Below are positions 15,697-25,801 of a stretch of DNA of 29,452 nt, one piece after another. How positions within the stretch are numbered: position 1 is the stretch's first letter; the number at the start of each line of letters is the position of its first letter. The DNA is taken from NCBI GenBank assembly GCA_016931365.1, contig JAFGEY010000307.1:1-29452 (forward strand), given 5' to 3'. This DNA is from Anaerolineae bacterium. Lineage in GTDB: Bacteria; Chloroflexota; Anaerolineae; JAFGEY01. The notes beneath the pieces were generated by a model. The model saw only the letters and a list, made by a program, of their open reading frames with translations, was not told the DNA's origin and did not search any database. Position numbers and translations under genes: made by a program.

Positions 15697-16881
15697 ATGT
15701 TTCTCAAAGACTTGGCCCAAGTTTTTTGGAAGAATATCCGCGAGTACGGCATGTACATCGCCCTGTTCGTGATTATGGCGTTCTTTACGGCCACGACAGG
15801 CGGCATCTTTATTTCTTCGCGGAATATCAGCAACCTAGTAAATCAGACGGGCTACATCGCCGTCCTGGCGGTAGGTATGACGCTGGTCATTGTCATCCGG
15901 CATATTGACCTGTCGGTCGGTTATCTGGCCGGCTTTCTCGGTGCAATTGCTGTCATTGCGTTGGAGTTTTGGCACCTGCCGGTGTATGTGGTTATCCCCA
16001 TAACCCTGGCCGTCGGCGCGCTGGCCGGACTGGTCACGGCTTTTCCGGTGGCGCAGTTGGGCATTCCCTCTTTTGTGGCTTCGCTGGCCGGATGGTTGAT
16101 TTACCGGGGTGCTTTGCTTCTGGTAACGGCCGGCACGGGCACCATCATCGTCGATGATGCGTCATTTAACGCCATTGGCAATGGTTACATTCCCGATATT
16201 TTCCCTGACAACGGCTTTTTGCCCGGGGTGCATAAATTGACGCTGATCATTGGGCTTGTGGCCATCATACTGTTCATCATAAGCGGGATCAGCAGCCGCA
16301 GGAAAAAACAAGCTTACAATTTTGAAGTGCTGCCGATGAATATATTTGTCCTCCAACTGGTCTTTGTGTCCGTCTTGATTGGCCTCATCACCTGGGTGCT
16401 ATCAGGGTACAATGGCCTTTCGTGGACGCTGGTGATCGTCTTAATTGTGGTCGCCATCTATCATTTTGTCACCACGCAAACTGTCCTCGGGCGACACATC
16501 TATGCCATCGGCGGCAATCCAGAAGCAGCCGAATTGAGCGGCATCAGCGTCAAAAACCTGACTTATGTCGTCTTTGGTTCGATGGGTATGCTTTCCGCTT
16601 TGTCGGGCATCCTTTATGCTTCGCGCTTACGATCGGCCACGACGACGGCCGGCCAGCTCTTTGAAATGGATGCCATTGCGGCCGCTTATATCGGCGGCGT
16701 ATCGGCAGCTGGCGGCGTCGGCAAGGTGACAGGATCGCTTATTGGCGCTTTGGTAGGTATGTCACTGACCAGTGGTATGAACCTGATGAACGTTGACATT
16801 GCTTACCAGTATATCGTCAGAGGCGCCGTGCTTGTGGCCGCTGTTGTCTTTGATGTGGCCACCCGGAACCGTGGAAAATAA
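15697..16881 (+). CDS. mmsB: Multiple-monosaccharide ABC importer permease
   Basis: This is the membrane channel of the sugar importer, 394 residues with about ten hydrophobic segments. It matches the GguB/XylH permease family: the stretch GMTLVIVIRHIDLSVG near residues 60-75 and the coupling-loop region HIYAIGGNPEAAELSGI near 270-285 are the usual landmarks. It has a strong GAGGAGG ribosome-binding site and follows the ATPase gene closely. The importer operon could end here or continue into the kinase fusion after a 128-base gap with a long stem-loop. Likely substrates are xylose, galactose, arabinose or glucose; sequence alone does not choose. Confidence 0.94.
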   Translation: MFLKDLAQVFWKNIREYGMYIALFVIMAFFTATTGGIFISSRNISNLVNQTGYIAVLAVGMTLVIVIRHIDLSVGYLAGFLGAIAVIALEFWHLPVYVVIPITLAVGALAGLVTAFPVAQLGIPSFVASLAGWLIYRGALLLVTAGTGTIIVDDASFNAIGNGYIPDIFPDNGFLPGVHKLTLIIGLVAIILFIISGISSRRKKQAYNFEVLPMNIFVLQLVFVSVLIGLITWVLSGYNGLSWTLVIVLIVVAIYHFVTTQTVLGRHIYAIGGNPEAAELSGISVKNLTYVVFGSMGMLSALSGILYASRLRSATTTAGQLFEMDAIAAAYIGGVSAAGGVGKVTGSLIGALVGMSLTSGMNLMNVDIAYQYIVRGAVLVAAVVFDVATRNRGK

Positions 16882-16917
16882 GGGGCCGCTGTCCAGTTTA
16901 ATTGACCCCAGGACATT

Positions 16918-16972
16918 CGCTGTGCAGGCATCCCACCAGGTTGATCGCTCCGCGTTGGACGCCTGCACAGTG
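16918..16972 (+). promoter_or_regulatory. Long-range stem-loop between permease and ABC-kinase genes
   Basis: CTGTGCAGGC (16920-16929) and GCCTGCACAG (16961-16970) pair perfectly, and one G:U plus one C:G pair extend the stem to 12 bp around a 31-base loop. A smaller TGTCC/GGACA hairpin lies just upstream (16890-16915). No T-run follows. The core GTGCAGG/CCTGCAC is the same as in the hairpin between the binding-protein and ATPase genes. Confidence 0.55.
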
Positions 16973-17009
16973 CTTTAGGAGTCCAGAAGACGAGATCGGG
17001 TTTGACAAG

Positions 17010-18599
17010 ATGGAATTGTTGAGCGTTCACAACCTTGCTCACTATTTCGGCACAGTGCCGGCCTTGATGGATGTGGATTTCGCCATCGAACCAGGCGAAA
17101 TGATCGGCGTGGTTGGCCAACGTGGCACGGGCAAATCAACGCTGTTTCGACTGCTCAGCGGAGCTTTTAGCCCGTCGAGTGGGGAAGTCGTGGTTGACGG
17201 CAGGCCTGTAGTGCTCAAAACGGTCTCCCAGGCACAGCAACTGGGCATTGTAGCCGTGCACCAACAGCTTCAACTGGTTGATGATCTGAATGTGCTGCGC
17301 AATATATTCCTGGGTCGGGAGATATGCAGCCCAAGCTGGTTCCCGGTACTACCTCAAGAAGGCCAGATGATGCAGGTAGCGCGGACATTGCTGGCCTCGT
17401 TTGATTTGCCTTCCGACCTGATCGAGCAAAACGCCGCTGCCCTGTCCAACGAACAAAGACAGATTGTCGCCCTGGCGCGGGCGCTCTGCCGTCCATGTCG
17501 ATTATTGCTGCTTGACGACGTTCTGGCGGCGCTGAGCTTTACGCGCCAACAGATACTGCTCAAGCGGATCAAAGAACTCGCTGCCCAGAATGTCGCCATC
17601 ATTCTGGGCAGCGACGATTTGAAATCGATCTTTGCCGTCACCGACCGCATCCTGGTGCTATACCAGGGGCGTCAGGTCGCCCTCCGGCACACCAATGAAT
17701 CTACACCGCGCGAAATTGTGGAACTCATTGTGGGGTCCAACCGGCAAGATCAAGTAACGCCGGTGATCTGGGCTTTTGAGAACTATTATGCCGCCCAGCA
17801 ACAAGCCGAAGAATTACGGAAGGCGCAGTTTGAACTGCGCCAAAACCTGAAAGAACAGGATTCGCTGAACCGCCAGCTGATCGATCGACTGCACAATCAG
17901 GTGGCCGCGCTTGACCGCTTGAATCTGGCGTTGCAGCAACTCAGCCGCCGATTGATCACCGAACGAGAAGCCGAGCGCAAAGCGCTGGCGCGCGAGCTGC
18001 ACGATCAAATCATTCAGGATATGTTGAGTTATACCTATCAGTTAGAAGAAGCGGAGAGTGAAACCGACGAAGAAAGCATGCGCGGGCAACTGGCCCAAAT
18101 TCGTGAGGGCATCCGGCAAATGGTGGGCAGTCTGCGTCTGTTATGCAGCGACTTGCGCCCGCCCACAATTGACCACCACGGCCTTTCGGCGGCCATCCGC
18201 TCGTTGATGAGTCAGTGGTCCGAACAGACCGGCATCCAGGTACAACTCGAGATCGATCCGGCATTGGGACGGTTGCCGGAAACCATCGAGCTTTCGGTCT
18301 TTCGGATCATCCAGGAGGGATTGAGCAATGTGCGCAAGCATGCCGCGGCCACACGGGTGAATCTCTCCTTGTGGCGAACCCCCACCGCCAGTCTGATTGT
18401 GCGCCTGGCCGACAATGGTCGCGGTATGGCGGAGCCGCTGAACCTGGCTGCCCTGGCGGAGCAAAAGCATTTTGGATTGGTAGGCGTCAGCGAGCGCGTA
18501 TCATTGCTGGACGGCACTTTGCAGGTCATGTCGTCGCCAGACGGCGGACTGGAATTGCGGATCGAGATTCCCAGCCCCTATCCCTTCAGTTATCAGTGA
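17010..18599 (+). CDS. ABC ATPase domain fused to NarL-type histidine kinase
   Basis: This 529-residue fusion begins with a single sugar-importer-like NBD (residues 1-245). It has an intact Walker A GQRGTGKST (36-44, K42) and Q-loop Q85. The signature is degenerate (LSNEQ at 145-149), the Walker B glutamate is aspartate (LLLLDD, D169-D170) and the switch histidine is aspartate (GSDDL, D202). It should bind nucleotide but hydrolyse poorly. A coiled coil (about 260-320) leads to a HisKA_3 dimerisation domain with phosphoacceptor H331 in ARELHDQ, then a HATPase domain with N-box QEGLSNVRKH, DNGRGM and FGLVGVSERV. There is no membrane segment. The ATG at 17010 was chosen because the NBD starts there; its ribosome-binding site is weak. 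It follows the sugar permease and faces a response regulator, so it probably reports transporter or nucleotide state. Confidence 0.85.
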   Translation: MELLSVHNLAHYFGTVPALMDVDFAIEPGEMIGVVGQRGTGKSTLFRLLSGAFSPSSGEVVVDGRPVVLKTVSQAQQLGIVAVHQQLQLVDDLNVLRNIFLGREICSPSWFPVLPQEGQMMQVARTLLASFDLPSDLIEQNAAALSNEQRQIVALARALCRPCRLLLLDDVLAALSFTRQQILLKRIKELAAQNVAIILGSDDLKSIFAVTDRILVLYQGRQVALRHTNESTPREIVELIVGSNRQDQVTPVIWAFENYYAAQQQAEELRKAQFELRQNLKEQDSLNRQLIDRLHNQVAALDRLNLALQQLSRRLITEREAERKALARELHDQIIQDMLSYTYQLEEAESETDEESMRGQLAQIREGIRQMVGSLRLLCSDLRPPTIDHHGLSAAIRSLMSQWSEQTGIQVQLEIDPALGRLPETIELSVFRIIQEGLSNVRKHAAATRVNLSLWRTPTASLIVRLADNGRGMAEPLNLAALAEQKHFGLVGVSERVSLLDGTLQVMSSPDGGLELRIEIPSPYPFSYQ

Positions 18600-19660
18600 G
18601 CGAGTCGGCTGTTCAGCACGTCGTCCACCACTTGTCGGACAGTGGCGGCGCCAAGGTCTTGCTTGTCTAGAAATGCAATTGCGCCAGCGTCGAGTCCCAG
18701 GCGGCGAAATTCTCGATCGGGATAGGCGCTGATCAAAATGAGGCGAGTTGCAGGTGAGACATTCTTGATCTGGTGCGTACACCAGATGCCCCCTTCTTCC
18801 GGCAAGACCACGTCAACAAAAACCAACTGCGGCTGCACGCGTTGGGCCAAATGCAGTGCTTCGGCGCAATCACTGGCTTCGTAGAGAGAAACCGCAGGAT
18901 AGGCTTTGCCAATCAGCTTGCCGAGTTGCGTTCGATATCGTGCATTATCGTCTACGATCAACACGGCCAGACTTGGTTCTCCTTGCATAATCGCCTCAGT
19001 GTATGCCATTTCATATCCCGGCCTGGCCAGCACTTCTGGGTGGTGCATGGCATAGTTGTTTGCTTCAAGTCGGCTTTCCACATCAATGATCCGGTAAAGC
19101 GCCGTGAGATGATTTTCCACCGTCTTGACGCTCAGTTCCAGTTCGCGCGCTATTCGCTGATTGCTATACCCAAGCGTCAGCAAGCGCAGCAACTCGCGTT
19201 GCCGCTGAGTAAGCATGGCCGCTGGCGTGTTGGTGATGACCGGGTGTTGATCGATTAGCCGACCTATCAACGGGCCAGAAATCCAGCGGTCCCCGCTCAA
19301 AATCTTGCGCACCGCAAATTGTAGATCGGAAAGCGGCTGATCTTTGAGGTGATATCCATCCACGCCGGCCGAAAGCAGGCCCACCACATAGGCTTGATCG
19401 TCATAGGCACTCACCACCAGGATTTTGAGATGCGGGTATTCGGAGCAGATCCGGCGCGTCATCGCCACCGGCTCAAACTCGGGCATATTAACGTCGACAA
19501 CCAAAAAATCTGGGTGGAGTGTTTCAAGCGCCTGCATCAGTTCACGACCACTGCCCGCTTCACCCACAATTTCCAACTCGGGCAAATTAGCCAACGCATT
19601 GCGCAGCCCTGCTCGCATAATCGCGTGGTCATCGGCTAACAAGACTCGGATGGATTCCAT
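18593..19660 (-). CDS. Double-receiver response regulator (REC-LuxR HTH-REC)
   Basis: This 355-residue protein has an unusual order. A first receiver domain carries the acidic pair D10-D11 and phosphoacceptor D56 (LVVDVNMP). A LuxR/NarL-type DNA-binding domain follows at about 148-210 (LTQRQRELLRLLTLGYSN and SVKTVENHL). A second receiver follows with D237-D238 and D283 (LVFVDVVLP). Most NarL-family regulators stop after the HTH. The gene converges on the kinase fusion with a 7-base overlap of the two 3' ends, and it is the obvious partner for that NarL-type kinase. Two receivers would allow phosphate buffering or two inputs. The ATG is preceded by GAGGAAAG on the coding strand. Domain calls are firm; partnership is inferred from proximity and family type. 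Confidence 0.9.
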   Translation of the reverse strand: MESIRVLLADDHAIMRAGLRNALANLPELEIVGEAGSGRELMQALETLHPDFLVVDVNMPEFEPVAMTRRICSEYPHLKILVVSAYDDQAYVVGLLSAGVDGYHLKDQPLSDLQFAVRKILSGDRWISGPLIGRLIDQHPVITNTPAAMLTQRQRELLRLLTLGYSNQRIARELELSVKTVENHLTALYRIIDVESRLEANNYAMHHPEVLARPGYEMAYTEAIMQGEPSLAVLIVDDNARYRTQLGKLIGKAYPAVSLYEASDCAEALHLAQRVQPQLVFVDVVLPEEGGIWCTHQIKNVSPATRLILISAYPDREFRRLGLDAGAIAFLDKQDLGAATVRQVVDDVLNSRLAH

Positions 19661-20147
19661 ACTTTCCTCGTGAATGTCTCAGATCACGCACCAGGGCTTT
19701 TCAATATCAGGCCGGCGAAAGCAAGGCCCTGTGCTATAAGGGCTTGGTGTTCAAAGGCCAACGGCCCTTTGCAAGAGCCAGCACAGCGCAAAGGTAAATG
19801 TTGCGCACAGTGCACTTGCAGGATATTGTAGCACGGAACGAGAGGTGACACAACAGAAGGTCAGCCAAAGAGCCATCTCAGTTGCCCGGAGCGGCAACGC
19901 ATGCTATACTCACGACATCCGGGTGCTTGGTATGCCTTTAATAGACAAAGGCCCAAAGTGTGACCAACTTGATCTTTGCTTCCGCAACCTGGCTGGCTCA
20001 GGCCATTCGTAGCAGGCAGGTCTCGTCTGATCGCCCATCCGTGGCGTGACGATGTTGCGCTGGCCGTAGCACAGCAGATCGAACAAAACCTGGGCGGTTG
20101 GCAGCCGCTGTCCACCTGGAACACAAGAGGCAAGAGGAGCGATAACA
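19661..20147. other. 487-base divergent intergenic region with nested hairpins
   Basis: No convincing gene lies between the divergent response regulator and DUF4434 genes. The part from 19692 to 19806 is dense in inverted repeats. CAGGGC (19692-19697) can pair with GCCCTG (19726-19731). CTGTGCT (19729-19735) can pair with AGCACAG (19780-19786), enclosing AAGGGCTTGG (19738-19747) against CCAA (19758-19761) and GCCCTT (19764-19769). GCGCAA (19786-19791) can pair with TTGCGC (19801-19806). The first two stems share bases and exclude each other. Downstream lies GCCTTT/AAAGGC (19934-19952) in the leader of the DUF4434 gene. This could be the 5' leader of the regulator mRNA or a small RNA. Confidence 0.45.
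19881..19910 (+). promoter_or_regulatory. Promoter candidate with palindrome for the DUF4434 gene
   Basis: TTGCCC (19882-19887) and TATACT (19905-19910) are 17 bases apart and point toward the DUF4434 gene. The -35 box is part of a palindrome, GTTGCC (19881-19886) and GGCAAC (19893-19898), which could be an operator. The leader from here to the start codon would be about 230 bases. Confidence 0.5.
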
Positions 20148-21059
20148 ATGAGAATCAGCGGGACTTTTCTCGACGAAATCACCCACGATATCCCCTCTAA
20201 CAACTGGGGACGGCTGGAATGGGCACAAGAGTTCAAGGTGATGCGCTCGATCGGCATCGATACGGTGATCATGATCCGTGCCGGGTGGGGTCGAAAAGCG
20301 GCCTGCCCCTCCATAGTGCTGGAAGAACGCGCCGGCATCTTTCCGGTTTACGAAGACCTGGCAGCGATGTTCCTCGACCTAGCCCAAGAGAATGGCATGG
20401 CCTTCTTTTTCGGCACCTTCGACTCGGCCACTCGCCCGGCGAAATCTTGGACATTGGAAGAAGAACTTGACCTGGGCAAAGCGTTCATCGACGAGATGTG
20501 GGAAAAATACGGCACATGCAAAGCATTCAAAGGCTGGTATCTGACCTTTGAGATCGGCAAGATGGAAAAACGGCGCGTGGCCTGCCTGCGCGAACTGGGC
20601 GCACACTGCAAGCAACTGTCGCCCAATCTGCCCACACTGATCTCGCCCTATCTCTATGGAGCCAAGCTGGTCGACGATCCGGTCACCCTGGAACGGCACT
20701 ATGCCGACTGGGATCAGATTTTGGCTGAACTGGAAGGCATCGTCGACATCGTCGCCTTTCAAGATGGGCAGGTCGATTACGACGTGCTGCCCGATTTCTT
20801 GCAGGCCAACAGTGAGTTGATCCAGAAACATGACATGCGCGCCTGGTCGAATGTGGAGAGCTTGGACCGCGACATGCCGTTCAACTTTCCGCCCATCGAC
20901 TGGCGCAAACTGTGGTGGAAGATGCAAGCCGCCGAACGGGCCGGGGTGGAAAAGCTGATCACGTTCGAGTTTTCACACTTTATGAGCCCCAACTCGTGCT
21001 GGCCGGCGGCGAAAAATCTGTTCAACCGCTACAGCGAGTATCTCCTCAAACAAGCATAA
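20148..21059 (+). CDS. DUF4434 TIM-barrel protein (glycosidase-like)
   Basis: This 303-residue protein matches the DUF4434 family, predicted TIM barrels related to glycoside hydrolases. Supporting stretches are ISGTFLDEITHDIPSNNWG at the N-terminus, GIDTVIMIRAGWG near residue 40, KGWYLTFEIG near 128 (whose glutamate fits a barrel-strand acid) and DIVAFQDGQVDY near 200. There is no signal peptide, so it is cytoplasmic. The ATG follows AGAGGAG by about eight bases. Its own promoter candidate lies at 19881-19910. Proximity to a sugar importer and its regulators suggests a role with an imported sugar or glycoside, but no activity is established for the family as far as I know. Confidence 0.8.
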   Translation: MRISGTFLDEITHDIPSNNWGRLEWAQEFKVMRSIGIDTVIMIRAGWGRKAACPSIVLEERAGIFPVYEDLAAMFLDLAQENGMAFFFGTFDSATRPAKSWTLEEELDLGKAFIDEMWEKYGTCKAFKGWYLTFEIGKMEKRRVACLRELGAHCKQLSPNLPTLISPYLYGAKLVDDPVTLERHYADWDQILAELEGIVDIVAFQDGQVDYDVLPDFLQANSELIQKHDMRAWSNVESLDRDMPFNFPPIDWRKLWWKMQAAERAGVEKLITFEFSHFMSPNSCWPAAKNLFNRYSEYLLKQA

Positions 21060-21142
21060 AACACCCCCCGCAGCTCCTGTAGCCCAGGCAACGCAAAGCG
21101 CGTTGTCTGTTGCCGGTTTTCGGGGAGGTTGTGCGATCTTGG

Positions 21143-21613
21143 TCACAGCAGTATCGACACGATCAGCGCTCCCAACGCAATCAACACGAGCCCGCCAACA
21201 GCGATGAGCATGCCAATCAGGATTTTACGCTCGCGGGCCCGTTTTTCGGCCAGACGCGCCGCCACGAGTCGTTGATGCTCACGTTCTTCCTCCCAATAGG
21301 CATCCATACGTCGTTTTGACGCCTCTTCTTCCTCAACTTTCTGTTGCCTGGCCGTCTCAAGCCGTTCGGCCTGCCAATCCTGCCGGGTCCTGGTGCGCGC
21401 GCTGATCACCGCAGTGGCAAGATCGGCCTTGTTTAGTTTGGCGCTACAATGCGCACAGGTCACAGCCTCGGCGCGGTTCAGATGCCCGCAAGCCCGGCAC
21501 AAGTCCTCTCGAATGTCAAACTCGTGTTCACAGGCTGTGCAGATCAGCATGTTTTTGTCAGGACGGCGATATTCTGCGCCGCCACAGTAGGGACAGGGAG
21601 GTGTTTGAGCCAT
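21143..21613 (-). CDS. Double zinc-ribbon protein with coiled coil and C-terminal membrane anchor
   Basis: This protein of about 156 residues starts with four CxxC pairs in the first 55 residues (CPYC, CTAC, CRAC, CAHC), which form two zinc ribbons. A charged region rich in glutamate, arginine and glutamine follows (about 70-130) and is probably a coiled coil. One hydrophobic helix ends the protein (about 133-155), giving a tail-anchored arrangement with the ribbons in the cytoplasm. The ATG at 21613 has GAGGAG eight bases upstream, lying inside the end of ligA; a GTG at 21622 overlapping the ligA stop is the alternative. It is the last gene of the ligA operon. I do not recognise a named family and infer no function. 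Confidence 0.75.
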   Translation of the reverse strand: MAQTPPCPYCGGAEYRRPDKNMLICTACEHEFDIREDLCRACGHLNRAEAVTCAHCSAKLNKADLATAVISARTRTRQDWQAERLETARQQKVEEEEASKRRMDAYWEEEREHQRLVAARLAEKRARERKILIGMLIAVGGLVLIALGALIVSILL

Positions 21614-21618
21614 CGCAC

Positions 21619-24395
<2,777 letters not shown>

Positions 24396-24440
24396 CGTCT
24401 CGCCTTTCAAACCTGGTAACTGCTCAGCCAAGAGGAGCGG

Positions 24441-24456
24441 CGCTGGTCGACCAGCG
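24441..24456. promoter_or_regulatory. Perfect 16-bp palindrome ahead of the HIT-ligA operon
   Basis: CGCTGGTCGACCAGCG is a perfect palindrome located 45 bases upstream of the HIT-YkgJ start codon and downstream of its promoter candidate. This is the expected position for a repressor operator. It does not match the LexA consensus I know. Confidence 0.5.
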
Positions 24457-24475
24457 TAGGATAAGCAATTATATT

Positions 24476-24504
24476 ATTTTAACATACTTGGGTTGGGCAG
24501 GCAA
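24476..24504 (-). promoter_or_regulatory. Promoter candidate for the HIT-YkgJ / ligA operon
   Basis: On the minus strand, TTGCCT (24504-24499) and TAAAAT (24481-24476) are 17 bases apart and face the HIT-YkgJ gene. A perfect TATAAT also occurs at 24473-24468, but without a matching -35. The region is the most AT-rich in the neighbourhood. Confidence 0.45.
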
Positions 24505-24534
24505 AGAAAAAGCCTCGAACTGACGATCGAGGCT
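24504..24534 (-). terminator. Intrinsic terminator of the TetR-epimerase operon
   Basis: AGCCTCGA (24511-24518) and TCGAGGCT (24527-24534) form a perfect 8-bp stem with an 8-base loop, followed on the minus strand by TTTTTCTTTG. It sits 30 bases after the epimerase stop codon, separating this operon from the HIT-ligA operon. Confidence 0.85.
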
Positions 24535-24564
24535 GGTCGTGCTTGAGTTGAAACGCTTGAACGT

Positions 24565-25800
24565 TCAGGCCATTTTGCCCCGCAACTCGCGCATACCCGA
24601 TAAAATCGCCTTGCGCGCCCAACCGAGCTCCTGCTCGGCTTTCTGCGTCCCCCCCTCACCCAACGCCTCAACGGCGCGAGCCATAAAGAGCAACCGGGCT
24701 TTGCCTTTCAGCGTCCTGGCTGTCTCGGTGAACAACGCCTTGATCTCCGGCGTCAGCGGCATCGTTGAAGTGAGAAGCGGCGTGGGCTGTGCCGGTTGCT
24801 CGCGCAAAGCCGCGCGTCCCGTACTTGAGCGGCGTCGATAATACGGAGAACGGCTCAACACCCATTGACGAACCAGGGGGCGGAAAAGACGGATCAGCAA
24901 GATGCGGAATCCGAGCAGCGTCTTCATTTCCCTCACGTAATCGTCGATATCGCGGGTCTGGTAACGCAGCAGTTTTTGGCTGATTGTCGTGTCAACCCAA
25001 TCGGTGCAAAAAGGCAATGTGCTAAATGCTTCTTCCGGGAGCATACCCAGGCCCATCGCGCCAAGGATGCGCTCGACGATCTCGCGAAAGCGGTACTGGC
25101 AGCGTGCTCCGCCGCCGATCAACAGCAGGCGGCCCCACACGGCGTCCGTTTCCAGCGCATTGGCGATCGCCAGGGCCACGTCGCGCGAGTGGACAAACTC
25201 CATGCGATTGTCAAGAGGCACATCAAACATGCCGGGATCGAGCTTGATCGCAAAGGGCATCGCAGCCGAGAGCCGGAAAATAGCCCAATCCGACTTGAGC
25301 GCCTGCACCATCCGCTCGCACTCGATCTTGTGACGGGTATAATGCTCGACCGGATCGACCGGGTCCAGGACAGTACGCGGTGGTGGCAGGTGCTGCGTGC
25401 GGCCAAAGACGTGATAGGAAGAGGCAAAGATAATCTTGGGCGGATCGGACTGAGCCTCGATGGCCTGGAGCAGATTGTGCGTGCCGCCGACGTTGATCTC
25501 GCGCGCCCAATCAGGCGCTTGCTCCGATTCGACACCCGTGACCGACATCTTGGGGATGATAAAAGCCAGATGCACCACGACCTGCTGATTTTGCACGGCG
25601 CCGACCAGGTCTTGCGCGCGGCGCAAATCGCCCCACACCACTTCGATCTGGTCGCCAAACTGTGCCTGATAACGCTGCGCAAAGCGTTCGTTGGCACGCG
25701 TAGCGATGTCAAAACAGCGCACCGTGTGGCCGCGTCTGAGCAGCTCGACTAGCGTACTCTTGCCGATGTTTCCAAACGCCCCCGTCAGCAACACATTCAT
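24565..25800 (-). CDS. NAD-dependent epimerase/dehydratase with transposase-like C-terminal tail
   Basis: This is an extended short-chain dehydrogenase/reductase of 411 residues. The NAD-binding loop is TGAFGNIG (6-13), and the active-site pair is Y154 and K158 (YTRHK) with serines at 127-128 (FASSYHVFG). Such enzymes epimerise or dehydrate nucleotide sugars or reduce related substrates. The catalytic body ends near residue 320. The last 65 residues (347-411, from MPLTPEIKALF to the stop) look unrelated: LKGKARLLFMARAVEALGEGG and AEQELGWAR resemble the N-terminal helix-turn-helix part of ISAzo13-type transposases. A fusion by insertion of a transposase remnant is likely. The ATG at 25800 has GAGAGGAG upstream and lies 1 base after the tetR stop. 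Confidence 0.88.
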   Translation of the reverse strand: MNVLLTGAFGNIGKSTLVELLRRGHTVRCFDIATRANERFAQRYQAQFGDQIEVVWGDLRRAQDLVGAVQNQQVVVHLAFIIPKMSVTGVESEQAPDWAREINVGGTHNLLQAIEAQSDPPKIIFASSYHVFGRTQHLPPPRTVLDPVDPVEHYTRHKIECERMVQALKSDWAIFRLSAAMPFAIKLDPGMFDVPLDNRMEFVHSRDVALAIANALETDAVWGRLLLIGGGARCQYRFREIVERILGAMGLGMLPEEAFSTLPFCTDWVDTTISQKLLRYQTRDIDDYVREMKTLLGFRILLIRLFRPLVRQWVLSRSPYYRRRSSTGRAALREQPAQPTPLLTSTMPLTPEIKALFTETARTLKGKARLLFMARAVEALGEGGTQKAEQELGWARKAILSGMRELRGKMA

Positions 25801-25801
25801 C

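Noticed and set aside
16902..17009. N-terminal extension of the ABC-kinase fusion from TTG 16902
   Set aside because: The 36 extra residues are unlike any NBD and overlap the long stem-loop. NBD similarity begins at the ATG at 17010.
21065..21124. Possible bidirectional terminator between DUF4434 and the zinc-ribbon gene (CAACGC/GCGTTG and CCCCG/CGGGG)
   Set aside because: The stems are short and no T-run follows on either strand, so I did not list it as a terminator.
24865..25752. Long plus-strand open frame of 295 codons opposite the epimerase gene
   Set aside because: It lies entirely antisense to a well-supported SDR gene, has no ribosome-binding site and no recognisable motif. Long antisense frames are expected in this GC-rich sequence.
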